Shown here in pieces: positions 33,998 through 43,471 of a stretch of 64,000 bases of DNA. This DNA is from Undaria pinnatifida. Taxonomy: Eukaryota; Sar; Phaeophyceae; Laminariales; Alariaceae. Each line of letters starts with the position of its first letter. Within the stretch, counting starts at the first letter, position 1. The stretch spans positions 24,259,046 to 24,323,045 of the forward strand of contig JABAKD010000023.1 of the NCBI GenBank assembly GCA_012845835.1, given 5' to 3'. The notes beneath the pieces were generated by a model. The model saw only the letters and a list, made by a program, of their open reading frames with translations. It ran no database searches and was not told the origin of the DNA. The position numbers and the translations under genes are program-made.

Positions 33998-35146
33998 CTA
34001 ATTTCGGCAGAGAGGGAGCAGCAGTTTGTTCGACGCGCAAGACGGGTCGACGTATGTACTAAAACCCATACGATAACGCGTGTACCAGAAAATTCGCCAA
34101 ACGAAAAAGCCCAAACATTCCAAGAGCACCGCCTGTTCCTTCCCAGGTAGGATCACAAGCAAGGAGTCCCGACATGAGCTCCTAGAGCACGGTGCCCGTA
34201 GTCCAAGGGGGTCCCGCGAAGGGCGGTCTGGCTCCGACAGCAAAGGTGTATGCTGGTCGTTGGGCTCTCTCAGCAAGCGAAGTCCCCGTCGAAGGCCATT
34301 CGAAGGTTGGTTCCAGTACGAGTATGCTTGTCCGTGGCGTGTCGTGCATATATGCCTCAGATCCCCGAAGCGCAAAAAAAGTACAAGTCGATGGCCAATC
34401 TTGGGGCTTGTGCTGGCAACTCGCGGAGATGTGCTGTGCAACATGCTGGCAGAGCGCGGAGCAAACAAGTCTGATGGGTGGGGCTCGGGCAGTTCCACTG
34501 CGGAGTGGTCTATGACCAGCTGGCGGTGAACTGATGCGACCAAAGGCCGGGACGAGGAATGTGCTCCGAGGAGCAGTGTCGTCCGCACGTACTCGGAAGG
34601 TGTCGTCTGTGTAGTGCGTGCCCAGCAAGCAACAGGAGGGACCAAAACCCGAAACGAGGAGTGTGCTCCGCAGGGCAGTGTCGTCCGCACGTACTTGGAA
34701 GGTGTCGTCCGTGTGGGACGTGCCCGGCGACCAACAGGAGGGGCCCCTGCCATCTCACTGCTGTTGTGGTCGCCGTTGTAGGAGGAAGGGCGCTCCCTCC
34801 ATTGAGAAGCCACCCGAGAAGCAACAGGGGTTGTGGGCTCGATGGAAAGCAAAAGCAAAATCGATACGAAAAAAAAATCGGAGAGATTGGAGGAACGCTG
34901 CCACAATAGCATACTAAGCTCGTCGACGCCACATGTGAAGTTATAGGTGGGGACACAGAGTGCCCCCTGCAGGTCTGCCAATTGAGCAGGTCCTCGGAGA
35001 GTACTCACTTTCGTTCCTTCGTAAAGATATAGCTTTATTGGTTTCCACCAGAGCCCGGGATAGCTTCTGAGATCGGAGACACGTGCCTCCGATCTACTTC
35101 CGAGCTTTCCCGAATATAAAACGTCAACCTTATCATACGAAAACAT
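33998..35146 (-). CDS. Leader ORF of GyB, 382 codons, unknown
   Basis: A long minus-strand frame that begins inside the 5' LTR and runs to 33,998, ahead of gag. The first ~75 residues are LTR-encoded and also open in the other LTR copies. The middle includes a duplicated 37-residue block (from the 111-bp repeat) and is Arg/Ser/Thr/Pro-rich with a Leu/Ile/Phe segment (FFFVSILLLLSI) that could be a membrane stretch. No known domain. It survives in an element whose other genes are broken, so either it is under constraint or its composition keeps it open. I favour the second but cannot exclude a real accessory gene. Confidence 0.25.
   Translation of the reverse strand: MFSYDKVDVLYSGKLGSRSEARVSDLRSYPGLWWKPIKLYLYEGTKVSTLRGPAQLADLQGALCVPTYNFTCGVDELSMLLWQRSSNLSDFFFVSILLLLSIEPTTPVASRVASQWRERPSSYNGDHNSSEMAGAPPVGRRARPTRTTPSKYVRTTLPCGAHSSFRVLVPPVACWARTTQTTPSEYVRTTLLLGAHSSSRPLVASVHRQLVIDHSAVELPEPHPSDLFAPRSASMLHSTSPRVASTSPKIGHRLVLFLRFGDLRHICTTRHGQAYSYWNQPSNGLRRGLRLLREPNDQHTPLLSEPDRPSRDPLGLRAPCSRSSCRDSLLVILPGKEQAVLLECLGFFVWRIFWYTRYRMGFSTYVDPSCASNKLLLPLCRN
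34539..34760. repeat. 111-bp tandem duplication in leader
   Basis: Two units carrying GCAGTGTCGTCCGCACGTAC and GGAAGGTGTCGTC, 111 bp apart (37 codons), frame-preserving in the leader ORF. Confidence 0.85.
34914..34931 (-). promoter_or_regulatory. GyB primer-binding site, probable
   Basis: Two bases inside the 5' LTR, the minus strand reads TGGCGTCGACGAGCTTAG. It begins TGG as a tRNA-primed site should. I cannot name the tRNA. Confidence 0.4.
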
Positions 35147-35199
35147 CCAAATGATATCACATTCGGATACTTATAGGCCTTTCGAGGCCGTATCTAACA
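34934..35199 (-). repeat. GyB 5' LTR
   Basis: 266 bp, same orientation and closely similar to 21,699-21,966; differences are scattered single bases. Followed outside by GGTG and then the interior of repeat R1. Confidence 0.9.
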
Positions 35200-35202
35200 G
35201 GT

Positions 35203-35270
35203 GTGAGTTCGACGAATTTCGGGTCAATACCCATATTTTGAAGCTGCTTGCTGATACTTGTACTATACTA
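35203..35270 (+). repeat. Repeat R1, copy c (right remnant)
   Basis: GTGAGTTCGACGAATTTCGG through GATACTTGTACTATACTA. It continues the R1 fragment on the left of GyB (21,681-21,698), so GyB split this copy. Confidence 0.75.
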
Positions 35271-35282
35271 CCGTAATTGTGC

Positions 35283-35437
35283 GAGTCATCGCACAGGCCG
35301 GAGTCATCGCACATGCCGGAGTCATCGCACATGCCGGAGTCATCGCACCCTTGTGCGTTAGTTTTTCAAGTTTTGAATAATTTAATTCATTTTCCGCACA
35401 GGAGTCGGAGTCATCGCACAGGGGTGCGATGACTCCG
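35283..35437. repeat. 18-bp iterons and hairpin GAGTCATCGCAC
   Basis: GAGTCATCGCAC occurs four times at exact 18-bp spacing (35,283; 35,301; 35,319; 35,337). At 35,406-35,437 the same box forms a perfect hairpin: 14-bp arms CGGAGTCATCGCAC and its complement around AGGG. This looks like a set of protein-binding sites, possibly the subterminal end of PogoB. Confidence 0.8.
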
Positions 35438-35953
35438 ATATTGGTGCCACCTTCGAGCGTGAGGTTGCATGCTGTGGAGTGTGTCCTCAGGATAAAAGTT
35501 GTGCCACGATCTGTTTTTCTAGCGGTTTGTAACCGGGGCTCACCGCTGTTTGTAGCAGGTGCATATCATATACATACATGAAAAAAAACTCTCGCTTATG
35601 TTATTTTTTATTCGGCGACCGCACCAAAAAGAACAAAAAAAAAGCACCACCGGCCCTGCCACGATGCGGTGCTGACCTACCTAGTACTGCTGTACCTCAT
35701 GCAACGGAACGACGGCAGCCGACAACTCAGTACCTACCTACCTACGATACACCTCCCTTCCGCCGTTCCTCCTCTCTTCGCAGACAACACCACAAACCAA
35801 CTCGAATCCTACCGTCACCAGTCGTTGCACTATACCTACTTCAAGTACAGAACAAGGCACCAAACGTCTTCGTGTGTACTGGCCGAGACCACCTACCACG
35901 GGCCGTGCCCGCCGGCACATCGAATGTACCTACCGTCCCCGGCTAGAAATGAT
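35438..35953. other. Between iterons and PogoB gene; no gene
   Basis: Possible 3' flank of PogoB. Short frames only. Confidence 0.4.
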
Positions 35954-36923
35954 TCACAGCTCGTCGTCTACCACCTCTACCTCGCACCCCGCCTCCACAT
36001 GTTGTACGAACTCTACGTCGTTGTCGCCTTCCAAAAGCTCTACATCGCTGTTCTCCACCTCGCCGGCGGGCAGCAATGTCGCGTCGACCTCTTTCTGTGC
36101 CACGGTGATGAGGTTCTCCTTGGCAGCGTCGCCCGCGGGCTTAGCTGGCAGGCGAAGTGGGGGGAGAGAAACGCCAGGGTGTGCTTCTTCCCACTCGACG
36201 CGGTGATGCTGAAGAAGCTCGCGGGAGCCGGCGTCGAAGTTGTGCACGCACCAGTCGTGGTCCTCGCTCCCATCCAGTGCAAGCGTGAGGCCGCAGATCT
36301 TGAAGCAAGTCTTGACCTTGTCCGTGGTGATGGACGCCCACGCCTTCTTTCACCACGTAGACACGGCCCCACGGCCCGGCGGCCGCAGCTTGCCTGTCTT
36401 GGGATCAGCGACGGCTTTGGCGCTGTAGGTGGTGTACATTCACCGCAGGAGCCGCTTCATCTGCTTGTTGAGCATGCGGTCCAGCGGCTGCAGAAGAGGA
36501 GTCAACCCGCCCGGGATCAGGAGGACCGTGGTGTTTGCTCGCTGCGTAGATCGTCTTTGAACGCCTGGTCGCGGTGGCACTTGAAGTCATCCAAGACCAA
36601 GATGGCGGAGCGCTGCTGCATGATGCTCCCGTTGTTCGGGAGGAGCTGCCAGCTCTCCGACACCCACAGCTTGCACTCCCGGGCGTCACACCAGCTGCTC
36701 TCCTGCACGCCGAAAGACATGCCCCCAGCCGGGTGAATGTTCTTCGTGCGGTTCGCCGGGAGGATATCTGCCGCGATGGACTTCGCCCGTGGCTGCGCTC
36801 GCTTGCCCTTCCCCCGCGAAGCCGGCGGGATGAACGGCGTACCCTTGAAGATGATCCGCTGAGGCACCTTGCCGCCGTCCGCCATGACAGCGAGACAGAG
36901 CGTGAATCGCTCCTTCTCCTTGC

Positions 36924-37333
36924 CTGCGTGGAGGAAAACAATCATGAGTTGCAAGGAGGGGTCGTCAGGGACAACGAGAAAACCAGACACAAAAGAGCTG
37001 CAAATACTGTATTCGGCAGTTGGTACGGTTAATTAAATAGGTACGAGTACAGGTGGTGCAATACAGCAGCAAATTTCTGACGAGGCAAAAACAATACCTG
37101 GTACAGCAGTAAATTTCGGACGAGGAAAAATGCATACACACGCAAAAAGGTACAGGTGCTGCAATACAGCAGCAAATTTCGGACGAGGAAAAATCAATAC
37201 CTGGTACAGCAGTAAATTTCGGACGAGGAAAAATGCATACACACGCAAAAAAACACACGACACACATAAAAAAAATAACAGCTACGTATAAACAAAGTAA
37301 ATTAATTATCAAACACACTTTCAGAACCCTTAC
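36924..37333 (-). other. Intron of PogoB transposase
   Basis: Minus-strand donor GGAG|GTAAGGG and acceptor CCTCCACGCAG|GCAAGG; joins the AHISTGG and GKEKERFTL segments of the DDE domain. 410 bp. Contains a 103-bp tandem repeat. Confidence 0.65.
37047..37252. repeat. 103-bp tandem duplication in PogoB intron
   Basis: Two units starting GTACAGGTG (37,047 and 37,150). Each contains two internal AGCAGYAAATTTCKGACGAG boxes, so the array is itself a nested ~50-bp repeat. Confidence 0.85.
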
Positions 37334-38423
37334 CTCCGGTGCTGATATGAGCGTCCTTCGCACCCTTCTTCTCCAGGGTTGTCTCCACCGACATCTCGTG
37401 CTGCACCGGCGCCTGGTCCATGTTGCCGAGCTCTTCGAAAAGCTCCTTCGTCACCGACTCCAATTGCGTGGGACTCAGATATTTTCCCTCAACGGGCTTC
37501 TCGCCAGGAGCACACGGGTTTCGCCGAGCGTAGGTTTTGCCGGCGCGCTTCAGGAGGGCGTCGCGAAGCTTCATCACCGTCGCCCACGCCATACCCTCGT
37601 GTCCTTTCGGGGGCTTTTCGCCCACGCTGGTGCGGCGGCGGATGCTGAGCCCATGGCGGGCGCGAAAGCGTCGGTACCAATTGTTGAACTTTGCGCGGTA
37701 TCCGTCCGCTTCCTCCGGCGTCGCGGTGGCAGACAGGCCGCCGAGGGCGTCAGGCTTCAGCTCCAGCAACTTGTTCATGACCTCCCTACTGCCACACCCG
37801 CGGTGCGCCTTCCGTTGCACGTTGATGAAATCCATCAGCTGCTCTTCGACCCTGGCCGTCGAAGGTGCAACTCCAGGGTGCATCACTTTGGCTTCGAGGA
37901 GGAGGGTTTGCTCTTGATAGCTTTTCTCATATTCGCCTCGTCGCCAACCCAGTCGACGACACGCCGTCGGTCGATGTTGAGGACCTTTGCTGCTCCGGAG
38001 TTGCCCACCTCCTGGCCATCTTCGCAGATGACTTTCGTGAATTCCACAACTCTCAGTTTGAACCTGATCGTGTAGCTCCCTTTTCCTCCTACAGCTTAGG
38101 ACCTTTCGACTACGAAGCCAGGCTCCGGGTACTTGCGCTTGGCGTGGTGAGCCGGCGGTGGGTTGGTCGCCGCTAGCATTTCGTCGATGGCCTCCCCTGC
38201 TGCCCGCGGGTCCGCAGGTGGCGTGGCTGACGCGCCAGAAAGCGGGACCGCAGCAGCAGTTGTAGCAGGTGGAGGAACAGCAGTAGATGCTGCTGGAGAG
38301 GCAGTAGCAGATGCGGCAGTGGGAGCAGTAGTAGAGGCACCACTCGGTGCGGCGGCAGCCGCCGCGCCTGCACCTTCCGACATGGTAGAGCGTGTTCGTG
38401 TGTGCTGAGTTGCGACAAGCACA

Positions 38424-38994
38424 TCTCTCGGCTCTCGGGTGATTTTTTAGTTACCAGTAAATCGCCGCTTTTGCCCTTTTCCGCCGCTTTTTTGTCGGTT
38501 GGGTTTTTTGTGTTTTTGTGCTGTGTGTGCCCTGGGTGCGGTACGAACGAACCGCAGGAAGGCAGGCACACAGGCAACAGTGCCTATCAGTTTCCACCCT
38601 AGGGGCGTGTTCCGTGTAGCACATAGTAGAGTGAGGTGTCGCACAGGGAGGACGTTCAAAAGGTGCGCCACCAGTACAGCAGTGGGGGGTGTGGTTTCCT
38701 CCGTATCGCACATACATGTCGGCTGCACAGGGGTGTGCGTTCACATCACACCCTGTCACCCTAAAAAAACATTAAAAAAATCCCACCCGGGAGTCGGTGA
38801 GCCTTCCATTCTCTCATTATTTAGATATCTGTTTACAACAGTCGCTGATCGCACTAAATATTAATCTTCATATGATACCATTTATATTACTGAGCCATGT
38901 CATCATGCAAGAGTTGCAAAGTTGTTTCCCCGCGTTATTATGGGGGGAAAAAAGCATCTCCCCCTGTTAATTACAGTGGCTATTGGTACTTATG
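38424..38994. other. No recognisable gene
   Basis: Upstream of PogoB and left flank of the foldback. No terminal repeat matching 35,283-35,437 was found here. Confidence 0.4.
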
Positions 38995-40076
38995 ACAGCG
39001 AATCATCTATGCTGAGGATGGTGCTTTTTGTTGAGGATGAAAAACAGTCGGAAAAATTCCGAGCAACAGCAAAAACATTTTCTCCGAGAAATATTCCAAC
39101 GGCTGCGTGTTGGACACAGCACATTGTCAGCGTCGTCGTGAGATGCGTGGCTTGTGTTGTCCCACACACACCGCACGACTCTGCTGCGATAAGGACTGGA
39201 CCTCGATAGGGCACGGATGAGTACAGAGGGCGGGAAAAGGTTGTGTCGGGGTCGGAGAACAACACAACGAGCGGACGCATGCCGGAGTGAAAAAAAATTG
39301 CTCGTCTTGGTTGACGAGTCACGTCGGAGAAGTTCTTGTTCTGCTCCTGACCATAACTAATACCTCGCCACATAGAAGCAAGTACCACCCTCACCAGTTG
39401 ATACGCTCTTGCAAATTACGCTACTCTACTGACGCGAGGAGGTTTGGAGACGATTGGTGCCCTACAGGGCTCGAGTAAGGAGGTGGTGTCGTGGGCTACT
39501 GTTGTGTTGGGCGGACGTTCATGCAATCAACCCAGCACCCATGTCTCAAACCCTAACCGGACACTGTTCTTACTCCTCACCTCTACGGAAATCTCCCCAC
39601 AGAGGCCAGATCCACCCCAACCAGCAGACACACCATTGAGCCTCACATTACTCTACCGCCGCAAGGAGGTTTAGAGTCGATCGGATATCCAGGACCCGAG
39701 TTAGGAAGTGGTGCAGCCGACTGCTGTACGCACTTGTCGCATCGTGGTGCGGCGGAATTTTGATATTGTTCGGCCTGGCACACTCCCTCAAACATCGATC
39801 GATATGTGCTGGTGCTTGCTCTTCACCGCTACCAAACTCTCCCCACAGAGGCCAGCACCACTCCCAACAGTCGGTACGCCGTTCAAACTTCCACAGTAGT
39901 ACTTGTAGCGCGAGAAGGTTTGGGGTCGATTGGTTGTCTAGAGAGGGCTCAGTTTAGGAGTGTGGTACTGTCTACTGCTGTAAGCTGTGTTGAAGTAGGG
40001 GGCTGCCGATTTGTTTTTTCAAACCGTCACCCGTCCGTGTGTCTGGAACCTCGATCGAATTGTGCTTGTGCTTGCT
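38995..40076 (+). repeat. Foldback left arm
   Basis: Starts ACAGCGAATCATCTATGC and ends at TGTGCTTGTGCTTGCT. Contains tandem units around 39,333, 39,568, 39,811 and the beginning of one at 40,066. Confidence 0.9.
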
Positions 40077-41240
40077 GCTACGGTAACCTCCCCACAGAGG
40101 CCAGCACCACCGCTGTTAGTCGGCATGCCTAGACTATGAAACTTGAAACTAATGCCGCTCGACTGCACGGGCGCGAGGAGGATTGGAGTCGATTGGTTGT
40201 TGTCTACGACTCGAATCATCCGAAGCACACATCTGGATGATGACTTGTTTCAGGTTCCCCGGCGGACCGCTAAGAATCGCATGTTCGCGAAGTGTTGGAA
40301 GATTAGTTTTTTTTAACCCTCGAGACAAAACATTTGGGACATTCATTTAAAAATTACCGAATTTGGCCTGAAAACGAATCTCGTCTATTCCAGTACTTCC
40401 AGGAATCAAATGTCGCTCGAACATCCGACCGACAATTGTTCTGAACATGAAACCTTCCAGAAGTTGACCCGTAAATTGTTTGAAACCCAAATTCGCCGAA
40501 ACGGACTCGACGCGGTACTTGATGGTCCGACGGACCTGTGATACAAATTATACTCAAATAAACTGTCCTCCCTTTCACAGCACGCAGGCAGCGTCTGTCT
40601 GTCTATTTTATAAACAAATTTCCAGGACGTCAGCCGTGAGTTCGACGAATTTTAGGTCAATACTCATCTTTGCAAGCTGCGTTGTTGGTACTTGTAATAT
40701 ACAATATAGATTAGTTTTTATTTAGAGGGTCGTACTTTTGGTCCACTATAATGGTAAGTGTTGGTATTTTTACTTTGGGTGGGGACATGCCGTTTGGAAG
40801 TGCATTCTTGTTGACCACACCCCATACCCACCACTCTATGTCAGTGCGGTTTATCCAGAGTCTGAGAGGAACAGGCAGTAAGAGGGGAGAGACAGGCTCA
40901 ATCATTGATGACCCGCGGCCGTCGTCTCTTGTATTTTGCGTTTCCGCCACGACAGCAGCGTACCTTGTCTGCTGTGCTAAGTACTTCGTACATCGTTTTC
41001 AATCAATGACCACCTGCTGTGCTGTACGAAGTATAGTCTAGTCTAATACGTTTGCTTCTTTTGCTGTTGACCACAGCAAGGCAACTAACAGAAAGGAGCC
41101 TTTGCACTGCCAAGAGCGAGCGAACTAGATAAACGCTCCCGAGCCACAGCCTACATATACTGCTTCTGTAGCTACAGCAGCAGCAGCGGCAGAAGCAGCA
41201 ACGGCAGCAGCATTGCTGCTTCTCTGTTGGAGAGGTAAGG
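40077..41240. other. Foldback loop
   Basis: Unpaired centre. It holds the rest of the fourth tandem unit (to about 40,240), a full-length copy of R1 (40,603-40,790) and a CAG/GCAGCA-rich patch (41,165-41,215). No gene recognised. Confidence 0.6.
40603..40790 (+). repeat. Repeat R1, copy d
   Basis: Same extent as copy b: TCTATTTTATAAACAAATTT through GGTAAGTGTTGGTATTTTTAC. Confidence 0.8.
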
Positions 41241-42325
41241 AGCAAGCACAAGCACAATTCGATCGAGGTTCCAGACACACGGACGGGTGACGGTTTGAAA
41301 AAACAAATCGGCAGCCCCCTACTTCGACACAGCTTACAGCAGCACTAGACAGTACCACACTCCTAAACTGAGCCCTCTCTAGACAACCAATCGACCCCAA
41401 ACCTTCTCATGCTACAAGTACTACTGTGGAAGTTTGAACGGCGTACCGACTGTTGGGAGTGGTGCTGGCCTCTGTGGGGAGAGTTTGGTAGCGGTGAAGA
41501 GCAAGCACCAGCACGTGTCGATCGATGTTTGAGGGAGTGTGCCAGGCCGAACAATATCAAAATTCCGCCGCACCACGATGCGACAAGTGCGTACAGCAGT
41601 CGGCTGCACCACTTCCTAACTCGGGTCCTGGATATCCGATCGACTCTAAACCTCCTTGCGGCGGTAGAGTAATGTGAGGCTCAATGGTGTGTCTGCTGGT
41701 TGGGGTGGATCTGGCCTCTGTGGGGAGATTTCCGTAGAGGTGAGGAGTAAGAACAGTGTCCGGTGAGGGTTTGAGACATGGGTGCTGGGTTGATTGCATG
41801 AACGTCCGCCCAACACAACAGTAGCCCACGACACCACCTCCTTACTCGAGCCCTGTAGGGCACCAATCGTCTCCAAACCTCCTCGCGTCAGTAGAGTAGC
41901 GTAATTTGCAAGAGCGTATCAACTGGTGAGGGTGGTACTTGCTTCTATGTGGCGAGGTATTAGTTATGGTCAGGAGCAGAACAAGAACTTCTCCGACGTG
42001 ACTCGTCAACCAAGACGAGCAATTTTTTTTCACTCCGGCATGCGTCCGCTCGTTGTGTTGTTCTCCGACCCCGACACAACCTTTTCCCGCCCTCTGTACT
42101 CATCCGTGCCCTATCGAGGTCCAGTCCTTATCGCAGCAGAGTCGTGCGGTGTGTGTGGGACAACACAAGCCACGCATCTCACGACGACGCTGACAATGTG
42201 CTGTGTCCAACACGCAGCCGTTGGAATATTTCTCGGAGAAAATGTTTTTGCTGTTGCTCGGAATTTTTCCGACTGTTTTTCATCCTCAACAAAAAGCACC
42301 ATCCTCAGCATAGATGATTCGCTGT
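41241..42325 (-). repeat. Foldback right arm
   Basis: Reverse complement of the left arm. Observed differences include GATCGACACG versus GATCGATATG and a CTGCTG/CTG length change. Confidence 0.9.
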
Positions 42326-43471
42326 TTTATGTTACTGAGTCAGGTCATATATACGAAGAATCGATTAATTGGAAGTACACCTTGTACTCATCATGGTAAA
42401 TCAACGCGTTGGAGCATCGATTAGACTATAGTGAGCATCATCGGCAAGCTGTGGTATACTCATGGTACTTTCCTTGTAGAGGCAGTGCACAGCAGCCGTG
42501 TATGTCCAGTCCGTCCCATCCTTCCTGACTTTGTATGGTCGCTCCAATATAAATGCTTGTATCCCGTCCATGATGACATGTCATTCTCGTTTTTCTTGGA
42601 CCGCACTTCTTTTCAGTTATATTCACTCTTATACTAAACTCCTTCATCACCAAATGTTCACCTGTATGTTTGCCGCATATGAAGGAAGTCTTTCAGTTTT
42701 TCACCACCTGAACAGCTAAGCAATGCACTTGAACATGCCACTAACGCTCCCTGGTTCCCCTCAGTCACTACCAGACGGTACTGTAGCACAAAAGGCTGAG
42801 CTCAAGCCTTGATTCCGCACACAACGAAGGTTGAAGCAAGGAACCAACACCGAATGAATGTACAAGCAAGTGCATTGCTTATTTTGTAGTTGTTTTTCCA
42901 TGATCTTGATTGAAGTACCTGTGTACGAAACGGAAATACAAAAAGATTAGTTAATCCGTTTCACGGCTATATTTCATGTATACGTACTAGACAGTAAGAG
43001 GCAGATAAGTTGGGAGACCAGTCATAATGTCACTTATTATTGAATTTTGCAAGCGTGAGGTTGGTTCTGTTGACAAGTAGATACATTTAACAATCTTGAA
43101 GTTGGTTATATGTTGAGAAAAAAATTAGTTAGGGTTTCATCTTAGCTTTTCATAATGTAATGCATTATTTTGTGTCTCCCAACCAAATATAACTATTGTC
43201 GTTTTCATCTGGCAATGATTTTCGAGAGTAGTTGATGTTTGCAGCATGAGACTGTTGTTACTTGGTTTGAGACTTGGAGGACTGACTGAATTGAGGACCG
43301 GAATTTTGATTTTGAGTTTGTTGGGGTTTTGAGTTTGATATGAGTTCATTACGATATGACGATGTATCAACCCTGCGATGTAGTGCCTTGTCATGCACAA
43401 AGCAGGGGGGATATAAGTGTATAATGAGGAGAGGGGATGTTGGTTGCCCTCATGAGCATGACGGTTATGTC
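42326..43471. other. Right flank of foldback; left flank of GyC
   Basis: AT-rich DNA with short frames only. The last 132 bp (from ATG 43,340) are open in frame with the GyC RT fragment, adding 44 unrelated residues. Confidence 0.45.

Larger units (their letters stand above)
21699..35199 (-). mobile_element. GyB: 13.5-kb chromovirus-type gypsy element
   Basis: Two LTRs in the same orientation (21,699-21,966 and 34,934-35,199) bound a minus-strand coding region: leader, gag, decayed RT, RNase H remnant, integrase, GPY/F, chromodomain, Tudor-like tail, polypurine tract. The flanks are GGGG and GGTG, a 4-bp target duplication with one mismatch. The flanks together also reconstitute a copy of repeat R1, which supports a genuine insertion. 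MITE copy 2 interrupts gag and repeat R2 lies in the protease region. The element is decayed: there are frameshifts in gag and pol, the N-terminal RT is not found, and catalytic residue changes are present. It is the same family as GyD. Confidence 0.9.
35954..38383 (-). pseudogene. PogoB: CENP-B-type DDE transposase, broken
   Basis: Start ATG at 38,381-38,383; an Ala/Pro/Thr-rich head; then SYTIRFKLRVVEFTKV and NSGAAKVLNIDRRRVVDWVG, the first helix-turn-helix (an in-frame TAA lies just before it). After a frameshift near 37,885 the second DNA-binding domain reads NWYRRFRARHGLSIRRRTSV. The DDE domain has Asp in GNMDQAPV (codon 37,416-37,418), then an intron (36,924-37,333), KERFTLCLAVMADGGKVPQR, SSWCDARECKLWV and ILVLDDFKCHRD (Asp codons 36,586-36,591). 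Past another frameshift come the characteristic QPLDRMLNKQMK and an acidic tail ending DDEL. Two TGA codons interrupt the last part at places where Trp is plausible. Order and length fit pogo/jerky-like transposases. Not functional as it stands. Confidence 0.8.
38995..42325. mobile_element. Foldback element with 1.08-kb inverted arms
   Basis: Left arm 38,995-40,076 and right arm 41,241-42,325 are reverse complements at high identity (only scattered substitutions and a 3-bp indel seen), separated by a 1,164-bp loop. Mirror-image ORFs on both arms (for example 134 codons at 38,990-39,394 minus and 157 at 41,926-42,399 plus) follow from this. Each arm carries about 3.5 diverged tandem units of 235-255 bp. 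No transposase domain is visible. It may be a foldback transposon or a recent palindromic duplication. A transcript across it would form a long hairpin RNA. Confidence 0.8.

Noticed and set aside
36374-36455. Recoded TGA as Trp (variant genetic code)
   Set aside because: The same gene has a TAA and frameshifts, and intact frames in the window end normally at TGA or TAG.
38424-38860. Right terminal inverted repeat of PogoB
   Set aside because: Only isolated CGCAC/GTGCG pieces; no match to the iterons at 35,283-35,437.
38888-42350. Target duplication TTACTGAG...GTCAT around the foldback
   Set aside because: The left copy is ~90 bp outside the arm and imperfect, so it is not at the element boundary.
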